Below, one piece after another: positions 53,178 through 61,418 of a stretch of DNA of 64,000 bases. How positions within the stretch are numbered: position 1 is the first letter of the stretch; each line of letters begins with the position of its first letter. Position numbers and translations under genes: made by a program. The DNA comes from Candidatus Aminicenantota bacterium (lineage in GTDB: Bacteria > Acidobacteriota > Aminicenantia > Aminicenantales > Saccharicenantaceae), in assembly GCA_014360015.1 (NCBI GenBank), contig JACIYJ010000009.1:62001-126000 (forward strand), read 5' to 3'. The notes beneath the pieces were generated by a model that saw only the letters and a list, made by a program, of their open reading frames with translations, did no database searches and was not told the origin of the DNA.

Positions 53178-54089
53178 TTAAAAAACCAACTCTGTTACAG
53201 GTAATTTGATCAAGGCTTTCCTTATATCTATATCATTATTATCTTTTACAAAGGTGATTCTTTCATCAACTTTAAGTCTTATGTTTTCAACCTTGGCCAA
53301 GTTCTCTTCCAGCCTATTAACAAGGGCTGTTATATCAATTTTTAAATCTGTAATATCCCTGATAGTCTCATCAACTTTATCAGAACGCATAGAAATTAGT
53401 TTATCAAGTTCTCCAATGTGAAAATCCTGCCCTTCTTTATAGACGACCTGCATAAGCAGCCGGGGCATCTGACCGAATTTTGAACCAGAAATAAGGTTTT
53501 TAGTCCCATTCCACATGGCCTCAAGCATTAGGTCAATGTCAGATTCAGTCAAAGGTATGTTCTGATTTTTCGCAGCATTTTCATTCACGATTCCATAAAA
53601 GGCAATAAGAGAATAAGGAAGGATATACCGCTCTGTAAAAGTACCCTGTTTCCTTTCAGCTCCTGATGGCATAACAGTAGTACCTTTTATATAAGTTAAG
53701 TCAACCTTATGTAATGACCGGCCGTATTTAAACTGGACAGGACCAGTGTATACAATTGTCCTATTTTCAACCGCTGTGGTAGAGCCAAAGAGTCTGATAT
53801 CTATACACTTTTCAACAATTGACTCGCCATCAAAATCATTAAGTCTCTCCTCTTTGGTTTTTAAATTGCCATCCTCTTTTCTTATTTCACGGATAAAAAT
53901 TTCCTGTCCTTTGTGCTCATATAGATAATCCCTGATAGTCCTTTTTAGCCTTACATCAGTAACTATATTTACTCCTGATTCCTCATCTATTCTCGGCTTG
54001 TTTTCATCAACAGGGTCTCCGTTAGGATTGGCATCCTTCACGTCATAAAGAAACAGAATTTCAGAACGATTTTTAATTATTTTAGACAT
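53178..54089 (-). CDS. cas7: Cascade backbone subunit Cas7 (Csh2 type)
   Basis: Cas7 coats the spacer part of crRNA in multiple copies. The 303-residue protein has the Csh2/DevR signature FLYDVKDANPNGDP near the start and VTDVRLKRTIRDYL, then typical AVENRTIVYTGPVQFKYG and ERYILPYSLIAFYG. It follows cas8b after 3 bases and precedes cas5 by 8. All motifs seen are intact. Confidence 0.93.
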   Translation of the reverse strand: MSKIIKNRSEILFLYDVKDANPNGDPVDENKPRIDEESGVNIVTDVRLKRTIRDYLYEHKGQEIFIREIRKEDGNLKTKEERLNDFDGESIVEKCIDIRLFGSTTAVENRTIVYTGPVQFKYGRSLHKVDLTYIKGTTVMPSGAERKQGTFTERYILPYSLIAFYGIVNENAAKNQNIPLTESDIDLMLEAMWNGTKNLISGSKFGQMPRLLMQVVYKEGQDFHIGELDKLISMRSDKVDETIRDITDLKIDITALVNRLEENLAKVENIRLKVDERITFVKDNNDIDIRKALIKLPVTELVF

Positions 54090-54092
54090 AGC

Positions 54093-55814
54093 TTATTCCT
54101 CCTTTTTATATGCGATTGATGCAATTTCATTACAAAGATTCATACCGCAGGCAAAATAAAAATTTATTTCATCAATTGACATCTTCCAATTTTCACCGGC
54201 CATAAGTAGATATCTTGAGGCTTCTTCTGCAATTAACCTTTTCCCCTTGTCAAAAGAATCATATTCCTCAAGCTTGTTCTGAACTTGTGGCAATAGAGCC
54301 TTGATATCCTTCTCCTCCATTTTTAGGCTCTTTAGTTTCTTCATAAATGGTTTGGCACCCCTATCTGCTTGCTGCTTATTCAAAAGTAGCTGAGTTAACA
54401 CACCCAATAAAACCAGACCCCTCTTTTCAGGTGTAGCAAGAGACTTACCATAGCGGCTGAAAACTTGTTCAAAAATACTATTATCCATGTCCATCACCTC
54501 CTGAAAGTTTATCACTCTAAGTTTTTCCAAAAACATATTACTCATCATAGCGTCTCTAATAAAAAAATAGGTCTTTCCTTCTTTTCTTGCGTCTTTAATG
54601 AATTCTCTTCTAATTGCAGCCATATAAAACTTGGCCAAAAAGGCAAAACTTAGCTTTTTACCTCTAAACACAGCGTCCACTATTTCCAGAAAATATTTAT
54701 CTAAATCTCTTTCCTTTTTTGCTTCGTCAGATTTCAAAAAGAATTGTCTTATCTTGCCAAAATTAAAATTCTCTTCAAATATCTTGTCGACCTTGTCTTT
54801 TGTTTCAAAAATTGTCCTTATTCTTGAAGGAAAAATATCCTCAATATATAGGAGTATTCTTTCGGCACTCTGTTGCTTTTGTAAAAAGAGGAAGTTCAGA
54901 GTGAGAACATCATTAGCTTTACTCAACAATTCTAATATTTCCTCCTCGTCACTGGTTATGGCAGCTTTTCTCTTCTCCCCTAATGAAACTGATTGAGAAG
55001 CATTAGCAAGGATATTTATAACATCTTCCAAAACTTTTTTGTCACCAACAAGAAGCTTTGGAACCAGTAAATAATTCAGTCCATAAAATTTAAAATTTAG
55101 TTTAGAATTTATATATTCTTTGCCTTTTTCAAGCATAGCTTTGCAATCAGAACAAACCGGGAAGTTTTTCCAAGCTGATGATTTATCAAAACCACCAGTT
55201 ATGAAGCCAGGCTTATCAATGGTATAAAATTTATAGACATCTGTTATACCTGACACTTCATCTCTTTGACGGCCACAAACAGAGCAGATTTTATCATTTG
55301 CGAGCGAGCCTCCTCTTTTTCTATCTTCGAAATAAGACAGAGCCTTTCTAAAAACAGGATAATCTCCTAGATATTTCTTGTCACCATCAAGTTTAATAGT
55401 AAGAAATTTTTTTTCTTTTTTTGATAATTCATTAAATTTAGTTTTTAAACTTTCTTCAATCAAAGATTCACTTTTTACAAAAGCCTCGTTAATCTTCTTG
55501 ATAAGCTCCAGATCTGTATTTGAAATATCAGGAATATTTTGGCAATCAACAAGCCATTTTCTCACCTTTTTATTAAAAGTTTTAACAGGTTCTGTTATTT
55601 GCGCTATAGGTGCAGGCTTATTGCCTTTTGAGGCTCCTTCCTTATAAAGATAACGATTTGTTTTTTCAATATCAAAATCCTCTATGCCTATCTCTTGAAA
55701 GGTTGAATTTTTTTCATCGAGAACAACAGAAAGAATCTTACCTTCTATCTGCCTTTTAATGGATAAATCTCTTGAAGAAACAAAATATCCTAAATCTTTA
55801 ATAGCAGAAAGCAT
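54093..55814 (-). CDS. cas8b: Cascade large subunit Cas8b (Csh1/TM1802 type)
   Basis: Cas8b recognises the PAM and holds the Cascade complex together. The 573-residue protein starts MLSAIKDLGYFVSS and carries a zinc-finger-like set in the middle (CSVCGRQ and FPVCSDC), as in the Csh1/TM1802 family that defines type I-B. A good AGGAGG lies before the ATG. It is the first gene of the main cas transcript, about 120 bases downstream of its promoter. Confidence 0.88.
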   Translation of the reverse strand: MLSAIKDLGYFVSSRDLSIKRQIEGKILSVVLDEKNSTFQEIGIEDFDIEKTNRYLYKEGASKGNKPAPIAQITEPVKTFNKKVRKWLVDCQNIPDISNTDLELIKKINEAFVKSESLIEESLKTKFNELSKKEKKFLTIKLDGDKKYLGDYPVFRKALSYFEDRKRGGSLANDKICSVCGRQRDEVSGITDVYKFYTIDKPGFITGGFDKSSAWKNFPVCSDCKAMLEKGKEYINSKLNFKFYGLNYLLVPKLLVGDKKVLEDVINILANASQSVSLGEKRKAAITSDEEEILELLSKANDVLTLNFLFLQKQQSAERILLYIEDIFPSRIRTIFETKDKVDKIFEENFNFGKIRQFFLKSDEAKKERDLDKYFLEIVDAVFRGKKLSFAFLAKFYMAAIRREFIKDARKEGKTYFFIRDAMMSNMFLEKLRVINFQEVMDMDNSIFEQVFSRYGKSLATPEKRGLVLLGVLTQLLLNKQQADRGAKPFMKKLKSLKMEEKDIKALLPQVQNKLEEYDSFDKGKRLIAEEASRYLLMAGENWKMSIDEINFYFACGMNLCNEIASIAYKKEE

Positions 55815-55943
55815 CTATCTTCCTCCGATGTTTACAAATTACCCCTCTTCATTAAAGCCTCCGCCGAAGGCTAATTAGCTAAGATTAGAGCAATTTTTAG
55901 AGGGAATTTTATTCCCCTATGCCTGACCTTAATCATCGATAAT

Positions 55944-55971
55944 ATGATACAAAATTATTTATTAAATTCAA
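55944..55971 (-). promoter_or_regulatory. Putative promoter P2 of the cas8b-cas4 operon
   Basis: On the minus strand, TTGAAT (55966-55971), 16 bases, TATCAT (55944-55949), preceded by TTTTTGC. The block closely resembles P1 at 57848. GTATCATAT overlapping the -10 recurs about 67 bases upstream (about 56010-56018). The leader contains two small inverted repeats, GGGAAT/ATTCCC (55902-55916) and AGCCT/AGGCT (about 55857-55873). The rest of 55815-56069 holds no gene. Confidence 0.55.
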
Positions 55972-56069
55972 GCAAAAATTGTACGCTTTGAAAGGCACGG
56001 AATTTTTGATATGATACGATTGAGTAATTTCCCATATTTTTCATAGAATAATACCTATAATATTATCTT

Positions 56070-56360
56070 TTAGACATAAATAACCTCAGCCAAAATATTC
56101 TCTTTTATTTTATCCTTTATAGTGTTTTTTATTACTAAATCAACTTTCTTATCCAAAAGTTTTTCCAAAAAAAACTTCAGCTCCATATAATTATCAAATG
56201 TTTCGCCTTCTTTTTCAAACTCGACAAGGATATCAATATCGCTTCTTTTTCTTGCTTTCCCCTTGATTTGAGAACCAAATATCCCAATTTCTTTTATCCT
56301 GAATTTTTTCTTTATTTCAGAAGAATATTTTTTAAGAGTTTGTGTTGCCTCATCAACCAT
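56070..56360 (-). CDS. MNT-type minimal nucleotidyltransferase
   Basis: The 96-residue protein has the polymerase-beta superfamily signature GSQIKGKARKRSDIDILVEF (Gly-Ser, then Asp-x-Asp) and a third acidic position in KVDLVIKN. MNT proteins usually pair with a HEPN RNase as the antitoxin that AMPylates it, but no HEPN-like gene is beside it. It starts 14 bases after the Cas3-like helicase stop and so shares its transcript. It is not a standard part of type I-B loci; it may be a leftover toxin-antitoxin half or an accessory that modifies a protein or RNA of the system. Confidence 0.85.
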   Translation of the reverse strand: MVDEATQTLKKYSSEIKKKFRIKEIGIFGSQIKGKARKRSDIDILVEFEKEGETFDNYMELKFFLEKLLDKKVDLVIKNTIKDKIKENILAEVIYV

Positions 56361-56374
56361 TATGCACTCCCTGC

Positions 56375-57754
56375 TTATGGAAATGAGAAGTAAAGGGGTA
56401 CCGATTTGCCATCCCGCAATTGAATATTAGACCGTTTATCATCAAAATAAAAAACAAACTCATAAAAGTCAACCAACCTATCTCTCGCCTCATAATCATT
56501 AGCTCGATAATCCAGAGTCTCATTCACAAACTTGCAGACTTCTTCAAATTTTTTTAAGTTAAATTCTCTATTATTTTGAAGCCAATAAAGAGCATTTGTT
56601 AGGTGTTCCTTCTTATATGGCAAATAACCCTTTTCCTCTTCCACAGGGAAAATAATCATTTCACCTTCTTCGCCTTCGTATCTGGCACATCTTCCAGCCC
56701 TCTGGATTAAAGAATCAGCAGGCGCCAGCTCAGTCAACAGTAATTCAGCAGAAAAGTCTATGCCGGCCTCAAGAACCTGGGTGGATACAACAATGCCAGT
56801 ATTTTTTGGAATGACTAATCCCCCGTTTTCTTTATGAGGTAATAGAGAAAGCGCTTTCTCTTCATGCGCTCTTCTATCTTTCCGCGTAAATCGAGAATGC
56901 AGCAGCACTATACTTGAATCATTGAGATTAAGCGAGTCCTTTATATAGCTATAAATTTTCTGAGCACGTTTTACCTGATTCACAACTATCAGGGTTTTCT
57001 TATTTTTAATTTTATCTAATATTTCATTACTAATATAAACATTGCCATTTTCATATAATGCAGTTTGCTCAATAGAAGTCCGGATTTGCGCCCCCGTTTT
57101 AACATCTCCAATTATCTTTTGATTATCTGAGAGAGGAATGTTTTCGAAAAGACTTCTTTCGAGACTTTCTGGAATTGTGGCACTCATTAAAACAAAGGGC
57201 ACATTACTCTGATGTAGAATTTCCATCAAAGCTCTCATAATAGAAAAGGTGAACTCATCTCGATACATATGAGCTTCATCGAAGACCACGAGAGAAGAAG
57301 CTATTGAACCGGCAGGAATATCTATATGATGGCCTACTTGATGGCTGGCTCGGGCAAAACCATATAAAAACTGGTCAAGAGTGGTAACGACAATATCGGA
57401 CAAGAAGAATGGAGAGTCTGGAACGTCGCCATGTTGAATCTTAACAGAAATATGGGGAGAAATCTGCTGCGCATAATTCTGAATCCTTTCAGCAATATTG
57501 TTCACAAGAACCCTCATAGGCAAGACATAAATTAACCTCGGAGCAATATAAAATTTACTTTCGACAAATTGTGATAAAAACGGAGCAAGAACGGCCTCTG
57601 TTTTTCCCGAGCCAGCAGGAGCTTTTAATAAAATTGGAAACTCTAAAGCTCTAATTTTTTCCCACAGATCTAGTTGATGCTTATAAGGAGAATCAATTTT
57701 GAAATATCTTTTGTAAAAGTCAAAAGCCGAAATCTGCCTGCTTTCAGAATACAT
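56375..57754 (-). CDS. Cas3-like SF2 helicase without HD domain
   Basis: The 459-residue protein is a COG1203-like helicase. Walker A is LKAPAGSGKTEAV, the DEAH box is VVFDEAHMYRDE, then VLMSATIPESL, STQVLEAGIDF and QRAGRCARYEG. No HD motif occurs at either end, and it stops soon after the helicase core (KSVPLYFSFP), whereas related Cas3' proteins are usually longer. It may be truncated at the 3' end or may work with the HD domain of the other Cas3. It is the first gene of a two-gene unit with the nucleotidyltransferase and has its own promoter. Confidence 0.85.
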   Translation of the reverse strand: MYSESRQISAFDFYKRYFKIDSPYKHQLDLWEKIRALEFPILLKAPAGSGKTEAVLAPFLSQFVESKFYIAPRLIYVLPMRVLVNNIAERIQNYAQQISPHISVKIQHGDVPDSPFFLSDIVVTTLDQFLYGFARASHQVGHHIDIPAGSIASSLVVFDEAHMYRDEFTFSIMRALMEILHQSNVPFVLMSATIPESLERSLFENIPLSDNQKIIGDVKTGAQIRTSIEQTALYENGNVYISNEILDKIKNKKTLIVVNQVKRAQKIYSYIKDSLNLNDSSIVLLHSRFTRKDRRAHEEKALSLLPHKENGGLVIPKNTGIVVSTQVLEAGIDFSAELLLTELAPADSLIQRAGRCARYEGEEGEMIIFPVEEEKGYLPYKKEHLTNALYWLQNNREFNLKKFEEVCKFVNETLDYRANDYEARDRLVDFYEFVFYFDDKRSNIQLRDGKSVPLYFSFP

Positions 57755-57847
57755 AACTACTTAATCCTTCTCATGGTTCGATTAGGTCCCTTGCCTACCT
57801 TAGGCATAAAACTCTTCCCCTTTTGTCAAATATCCATTGCATCTAAT

Positions 57848-57876
57848 TTGATACCAAACTAATTTTTTAATTTCAA
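57848..57876 (-). promoter_or_regulatory. Putative promoter P1 of the helicase-nucleotidyltransferase unit
   Basis: On the minus strand, TTGAAA (57871-57876), 17 bases, TATCAA (57848-57853), preceded by TTTTTGC. The whole block resembles P2 before cas8b. The predicted leader is about 88 bases. Confidence 0.55.
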
Positions 57877-58103
57877 GCAAAAAATTTAGAAAAAACTCAA
57901 ATCGAGGGCCTGTGCCATAAGCCAGCTTGAGGTCTGGTAGATAAAGTTATCCATTTCCCTGTTTTATCAAGGCTGACCCGCTATAGGGATTACTTAATTC
58001 AAATCTCCAAACCGTTGTATTTAAGCTTATCCCACAGGTGGTTCACCATATTATCTGCCAAATCTGCTATTATTAGCATGTATATTCGGAAAGAAAACCC
58101 AGC
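57877..58103. other. Intergenic region between the cas locus and the tRNA-Val gene
   Basis: I see no coding frame and no repeat here. The composition returns from AT-rich to that of the core genome, marking the right border of the CRISPR-Cas locus. Confidence 0.4.
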
Positions 58104-58133
58104 TTGACAGGTAAGCCTGGATTTAATTAATAT
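58104..58133 (+). promoter_or_regulatory. Putative promoter of tRNA-Val(GAC)
   Basis: TTGACA (58104-58109), 18 bases, TAATAT (58128-58133). The predicted start near 58140 lies about 19 bases before the tRNA. A perfect TTGACA also precedes the other tRNA-Val gene. Confidence 0.5.
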
Positions 58134-58158
58134 ATAGAAGCTTAAAAAAGCGTTAGGC

Positions 58159-58233
58159 AGGCGCGTAGCTCAGTGGGAGAGCGCTTCCTTGACGCGGAAG
58201 AGGTCGTGGGTTCAATCCCCTCCGCGCCTACCA
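58159..58233 (+). tRNA. tRNA-Val (anticodon GAC), CCA encoded
   Basis: Acceptor AGGCGCG pairs fully with CGCGCCT. The anticodon stem CTTCC/GGAAG closes loop TTGACGC with anticodon GAC. The T stem GTGGG/CCCTC has one T-T mismatch. CCA is encoded at 58231-58233. It lies upstream of the thrS operon. Confidence 0.93.
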
Positions 58234-58311
58234 TTTTTCTAATTTTTATCTCCTGAAGATAAAAGTTAGCCCTGATTGTGGTAAGATAAAGATAAGAATT
58301 GAATTGAGTAG

Positions 58312-60234
58312 ATGGAAGAACTAATCAGAATTAAGGTTGAGGACTCTATTTTTTTTATAAAAAAGGGGACCCCTCTGTCCCAAATCCTGTCGGAGTTACC
58401 AATAAGCGAAAAACCCATTCTGTTTCGAAGCGAAGGCGTACTTCTTGACCTCAGCTATCCGGCTGACCGGGAAAGAGAGCTGTCTTTGGTCTTTGCTGGA
58501 GACCCCGAAGCTTTAGAAGTACTCAGGCACAGCGCTTCGCATCTTCTGGCTCATGCTGTCACTGACCTTTTCCCTGGAATCCAGGTTGGTATTGGGCCGG
58601 CAATAGAAAATGGCTTTTACTACGACTTTCTCCGCGAAACACCTTTCACCCCTGAAGACCTTGAAGTCATCGAAAAGCGGATGCGAGAAATTGCCGAACA
58701 GGATCAGCCCATCAATCGGTTGATTCTGAACAAAGAAGAAGCCATCAGGATTTTTAAAGAACGCGGTCAGGACCTTAAAGTTGAGTTGATTCAGGAAAAA
58801 GGTGGCTCTGAAGTTTCCTGTTACCAGCAGGGTAATTTTATTGATTTTTGTCTTGGACCGCATTTGCCTTCCACCGGCCATATCAAGCACTTCAAGCTTC
58901 TATCGGTCTCAGGTGCTTACTGGAAGGGTGACGAACGGGGGCCTCAACTTCAGAGAATCTACGGCACCGCCTTTTTCACCCAGAAAGAGCTGGATGATTA
59001 TCTTAACTTCCTGGAAGAGGCTAAAAAACGTGACCATCGTCGTCTTGGTCAGGAACTCGAGCTTTACAGCACCAATGAAGACCTGGGCGCCGGGCTGATC
59101 ATCTGGCATCCGAAGGGCGCCATTATCCGGCATTTAATTGAAACTTTCTGGAAAGAAGAACATCTTAAAGACGGTTACGATTTCATCTATTCTCCCCATA
59201 TTGCCAAGCTTGACCTCTGGAAAAGAAGTGGGCACACTGAATTTTATGACGCTATGTTCCCGCCCCTCGAGTTTGAAGGCTTCAAATACCAGCTCAAACC
59301 GATGAACTGTCCCTTCCACATCATGGCTTATAAATCCAGACAGAGGTCCTATCGGGAATTACCACTTCGCTGGGCCGAGCTCGGAACAGTCTATCGCTAT
59401 GAGCGAAGCGGAGTCCTCCATGGTCTGCTTCGGGTTCGTGGTTTTACCCAGGATGATGCTCATATTTTCTGCCGCGGTGACCAGTTAGAAGATGAAATAA
59501 AAGGGGTCATCCGCTTAGCCACCAAGCTCCTGAAAGCCTTTGGTTTTGAGAATTATCAGGTTTATTTAGCTACCAGACCGGAAAAATATGTTGGCCGGCT
59601 CGAAGACTGGAACAAAGCCGAAAAAGCTCTGGAAGAAGCTCTGAAAAGCTCAGGTCTTTCCTATCAGATAGATGAAGGCGAGGGTGTTTTCTACGGACCA
59701 AAAATTGATATAAAGATAAAAGACGCCATCGGACGTCTCTGGCAGTGCACAACCGTTCAGCTGGATTTCAATCTGGCGGAAAGGTTTGACCTGACCTATG
59801 TCGGAGAAGACGGCAATTTCCACCGACCCTTCCTGATTCACCGAGCCCTGCTCGGTTCAATGGAGCGCTTCTTTGGAGTGCTTATCGAACACTACAAGGG
59901 AAATTTCCCCCTGTGGCTGGCGCCAGTTCAGATGGTTATTCTGCCGATTGCTGAAAGGCATGAAGCTTATGCTCGAGAACTTCAGTCTGTGTTCAGGGCG
60001 GAAGGCCTCAGAGTCCAGGTTGACGATTCACGAGAGAAAGTCAACAAGAAAATCCGCGAAGCTGAACTGCAGAAGATACCTTTGATTGCCGTGGTCGGGG
60101 ATAAAGAAATCAGCAACCGCAGTATTTCTCTCAGAATCCACGGCCAGGGAGATCGCGGTCAGATTGAAGTTGAGTCTCTCATCCCTAAGGTTAAAACTTT
60201 AATCCAGAATAAATCTTTAGATATCAATTTTTAA
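58312..60234 (+). CDS. thrS: Threonyl-tRNA synthetase
   Basis: ThrRS charges tRNA-Thr and edits Ser-tRNA-Thr. The 640-residue enzyme has the N-terminal TGS domain, then the editing domain with the zinc-type motif HSASHLLAHA near residue 72. The class II catalytic core carries LKPMNCPFHIMAY, and motif 2 is YRYERSGVLHGLLRVRGFTQ. The C-terminal anticodon-binding domain (PVQMVILPIAERHEAYA) is complete. It is the first gene of the thrS-infC-rpmI-rplT-pheST cluster. No T-box leader is visible in the 78 bases after the tRNA-Val gene. Confidence 0.96.
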   Translation: MEELIRIKVEDSIFFIKKGTPLSQILSELPISEKPILFRSEGVLLDLSYPADRERELSLVFAGDPEALEVLRHSASHLLAHAVTDLFPGIQVGIGPAIENGFYYDFLRETPFTPEDLEVIEKRMREIAEQDQPINRLILNKEEAIRIFKERGQDLKVELIQEKGGSEVSCYQQGNFIDFCLGPHLPSTGHIKHFKLLSVSGAYWKGDERGPQLQRIYGTAFFTQKELDDYLNFLEEAKKRDHRRLGQELELYSTNEDLGAGLIIWHPKGAIIRHLIETFWKEEHLKDGYDFIYSPHIAKLDLWKRSGHTEFYDAMFPPLEFEGFKYQLKPMNCPFHIMAYKSRQRSYRELPLRWAELGTVYRYERSGVLHGLLRVRGFTQDDAHIFCRGDQLEDEIKGVIRLATKLLKAFGFENYQVYLATRPEKYVGRLEDWNKAEKALEEALKSSGLSYQIDEGEGVFYGPKIDIKIKDAIGRLWQCTTVQLDFNLAERFDLTYVGEDGNFHRPFLIHRALLGSMERFFGVLIEHYKGNFPLWLAPVQMVILPIAERHEAYARELQSVFRAEGLRVQVDDSREKVNKKIREAELQKIPLIAVVGDKEISNRSISLRIHGQGDRGQIEVESLIPKVKTLIQNKSLDINF

Positions 60235-60245
60235 GGAGGTTGACT

Positions 60246-60905
60246 ATTTTTCATCGAGAGCCTTATCGCCCTGCCAAAGCCAAAGAAAAACCACACAGGA
60301 TTAACGAAATGATTCAGGCCAGAGAAATCAGAGTCATTGACGAGGACAAAAACCAGCTGGGGATTATGCCAGTTTCTCAGGCCTTAGCCTTAGCCAGAGA
60401 AAAAGGGCTGGACCTGGTGGAAATTGCTCCTCAGGCTAATCCGCCTGTTTGCCGCATCATGGACTACGGCAAATTTCTCTATGAGCTGCACAAAAAAGAG
60501 CATGAAGCCAAGAAGCATCAGAAGCAGATCCAGATTAAAGAAGTTAAATTCCGGCCTAAAATCAGCATCCATGATTACAACTTCAAGCTCAAACATATTC
60601 GCCGGTTCATCGAAGAAGGCAATAAGGTCAAGATAACCATCATGGTTAGAGGTAGAGAAAGGTCACATCCCGAGATGGCCCAGCAAATCTTAGACAGGAT
60701 CCTGTCGGATGTCTCCGATATCGCCCGACAGGATGGCGAAGTCAAAATGCAGGATTGGGCCAGCACGGTGTTGATAGTTCCGATAAAAACAGGAGGTAAA
60801 GATGCCAAAACTAAAAACCAACAAGGCAGCCAAAAAGAGGTTCAAAATAACAGCCAACAAAAAAGTGCTCCACAAAAAAGCCAACAAGAGCCACATTCTG
60901 ACTAA
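60246..60905 (+). CDS. infC: Translation initiation factor IF-3, probable AUU start
   Basis: IF-3 binds the 30S subunit and rejects wrong start codons. The core runs INEMIQAREIRVIDEDKNQL through ASTVLIVP. AAGGAGG at about 60233-60239 is followed after 6 bases by ATT (60246), whereas the in-frame TTG at 60240 touches the Shine-Dalgarno itself. AUU start with IF-3 autoregulation is established in E. coli infC. Counting from ATT there are 219 residues; the last 35 or so (KTKNQQGSQKEVQNNSQQ..) are Gln/Lys/Ser-rich, beyond the usual end, and encoded over the start of rpmI. Confidence 0.92.
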   Translation: MFHREPYRPAKAKEKPHRINEMIQAREIRVIDEDKNQLGIMPVSQALALAREKGLDLVEIAPQANPPVCRIMDYGKFLYELHKKEHEAKKHQKQIQIKEVKFRPKISIHDYNFKLKHIRRFIEEGNKVKITIMVRGRERSHPEMAQQILDRILSDVSDIARQDGEVKMQDWASTVLIVPIKTGGKDAKTKNQQGSQKEVQNNSQQKSAPQKSQQEPHSD

Positions 60906-61002
60906 AAAATCTGCCAAGAGAATCAGACAGCTTGGCAAACAGACTGAGTTGAGCCCGGCTGACCGCAGAGTCGTCAAAAAAATGCTGCCCTATGATTTCT
61001 AA
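60802..61002 (+). CDS. rpmI: 50S ribosomal protein L35
   Basis: The 66-residue basic protein MPKLKTNKAAKKRFKITANK is a full-length L35. Its ATG has GGAGG 5 bases upstream, but both lie inside the infC frame, so 104 bases are read in two frames. It is followed by rplT after 51 bases. The order infC-rpmI-rplT is conserved in most bacteria. Confidence 0.95.
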   Translation: MPKLKTNKAAKKRFKITANKKVLHKKANKSHILTKKSAKRIRQLGKQTELSPADRRVVKKMLPYDF

Positions 61003-61053
61003 GCGGCGGCTCCCTATTGCTCGTGATAAAACTATTCAGAAAGGAGAGAAAAC

Positions 61054-61410
61054 ATGCCCAGAGTAAAAAGAAGCTCCAAGAAGAGAAATAGAAGAAAAAA
61101 AATATTAAAATTAGCCAAAGGCTACTGGGGAACCAAGAAAAGCAATTACCGGACAGCCAAGGAAGCGGTGGAAAAGGCTCTGCAGTATGCTTATCGTGAT
61201 CGTCGAGCTAAAAAAAGAGACTTTCGCCGTCTGTGGATTATCAGAATCAAAGCTGCGGCTGAAGCCAACGGCATTTCTTACAGCCGATTCATCAAAGGTT
61301 TGAAAACTTTGAACATTGAGCTCGACCGGAAAATCCTGGCTGAAATCGCTGTTTCCGCTCCCCAGACCTTTGCTTTTCTGGTAGACAAAGTCAAACAAGC
61401 CCAGGCCTGA
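61054..61410 (+). CDS. rplT: 50S ribosomal protein L20
   Basis: L20 nucleates 50S assembly and represses its own operon in several bacteria. The 118-residue protein begins [20 protein letters not shown] and carries [17 protein letters not shown] and the globular C-terminal half. GGAGAG precedes the ATG. pheS starts 8 bases after its stop. Confidence 0.96.
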   Translation: MPRVKRSSKKRNRRKKILKLAKGYWGTKKSNYRTAKEAVEKALQYAYRDRRAKKRDFRRLWIIRIKAAAEANGISYSRFIKGLKTLNIELDRKILAEIAVSAPQTFAFLVDKVKQAQA

Positions 61411-61418
61411 TCAGGGAC

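Noticed and set aside
58234-58311. T-box riboswitch upstream of thrS
   Set aside because: Only 78 bases separate the tRNA from thrS, with one weak hairpin (TATCT/AGATA) and no conserved T-box sequence.
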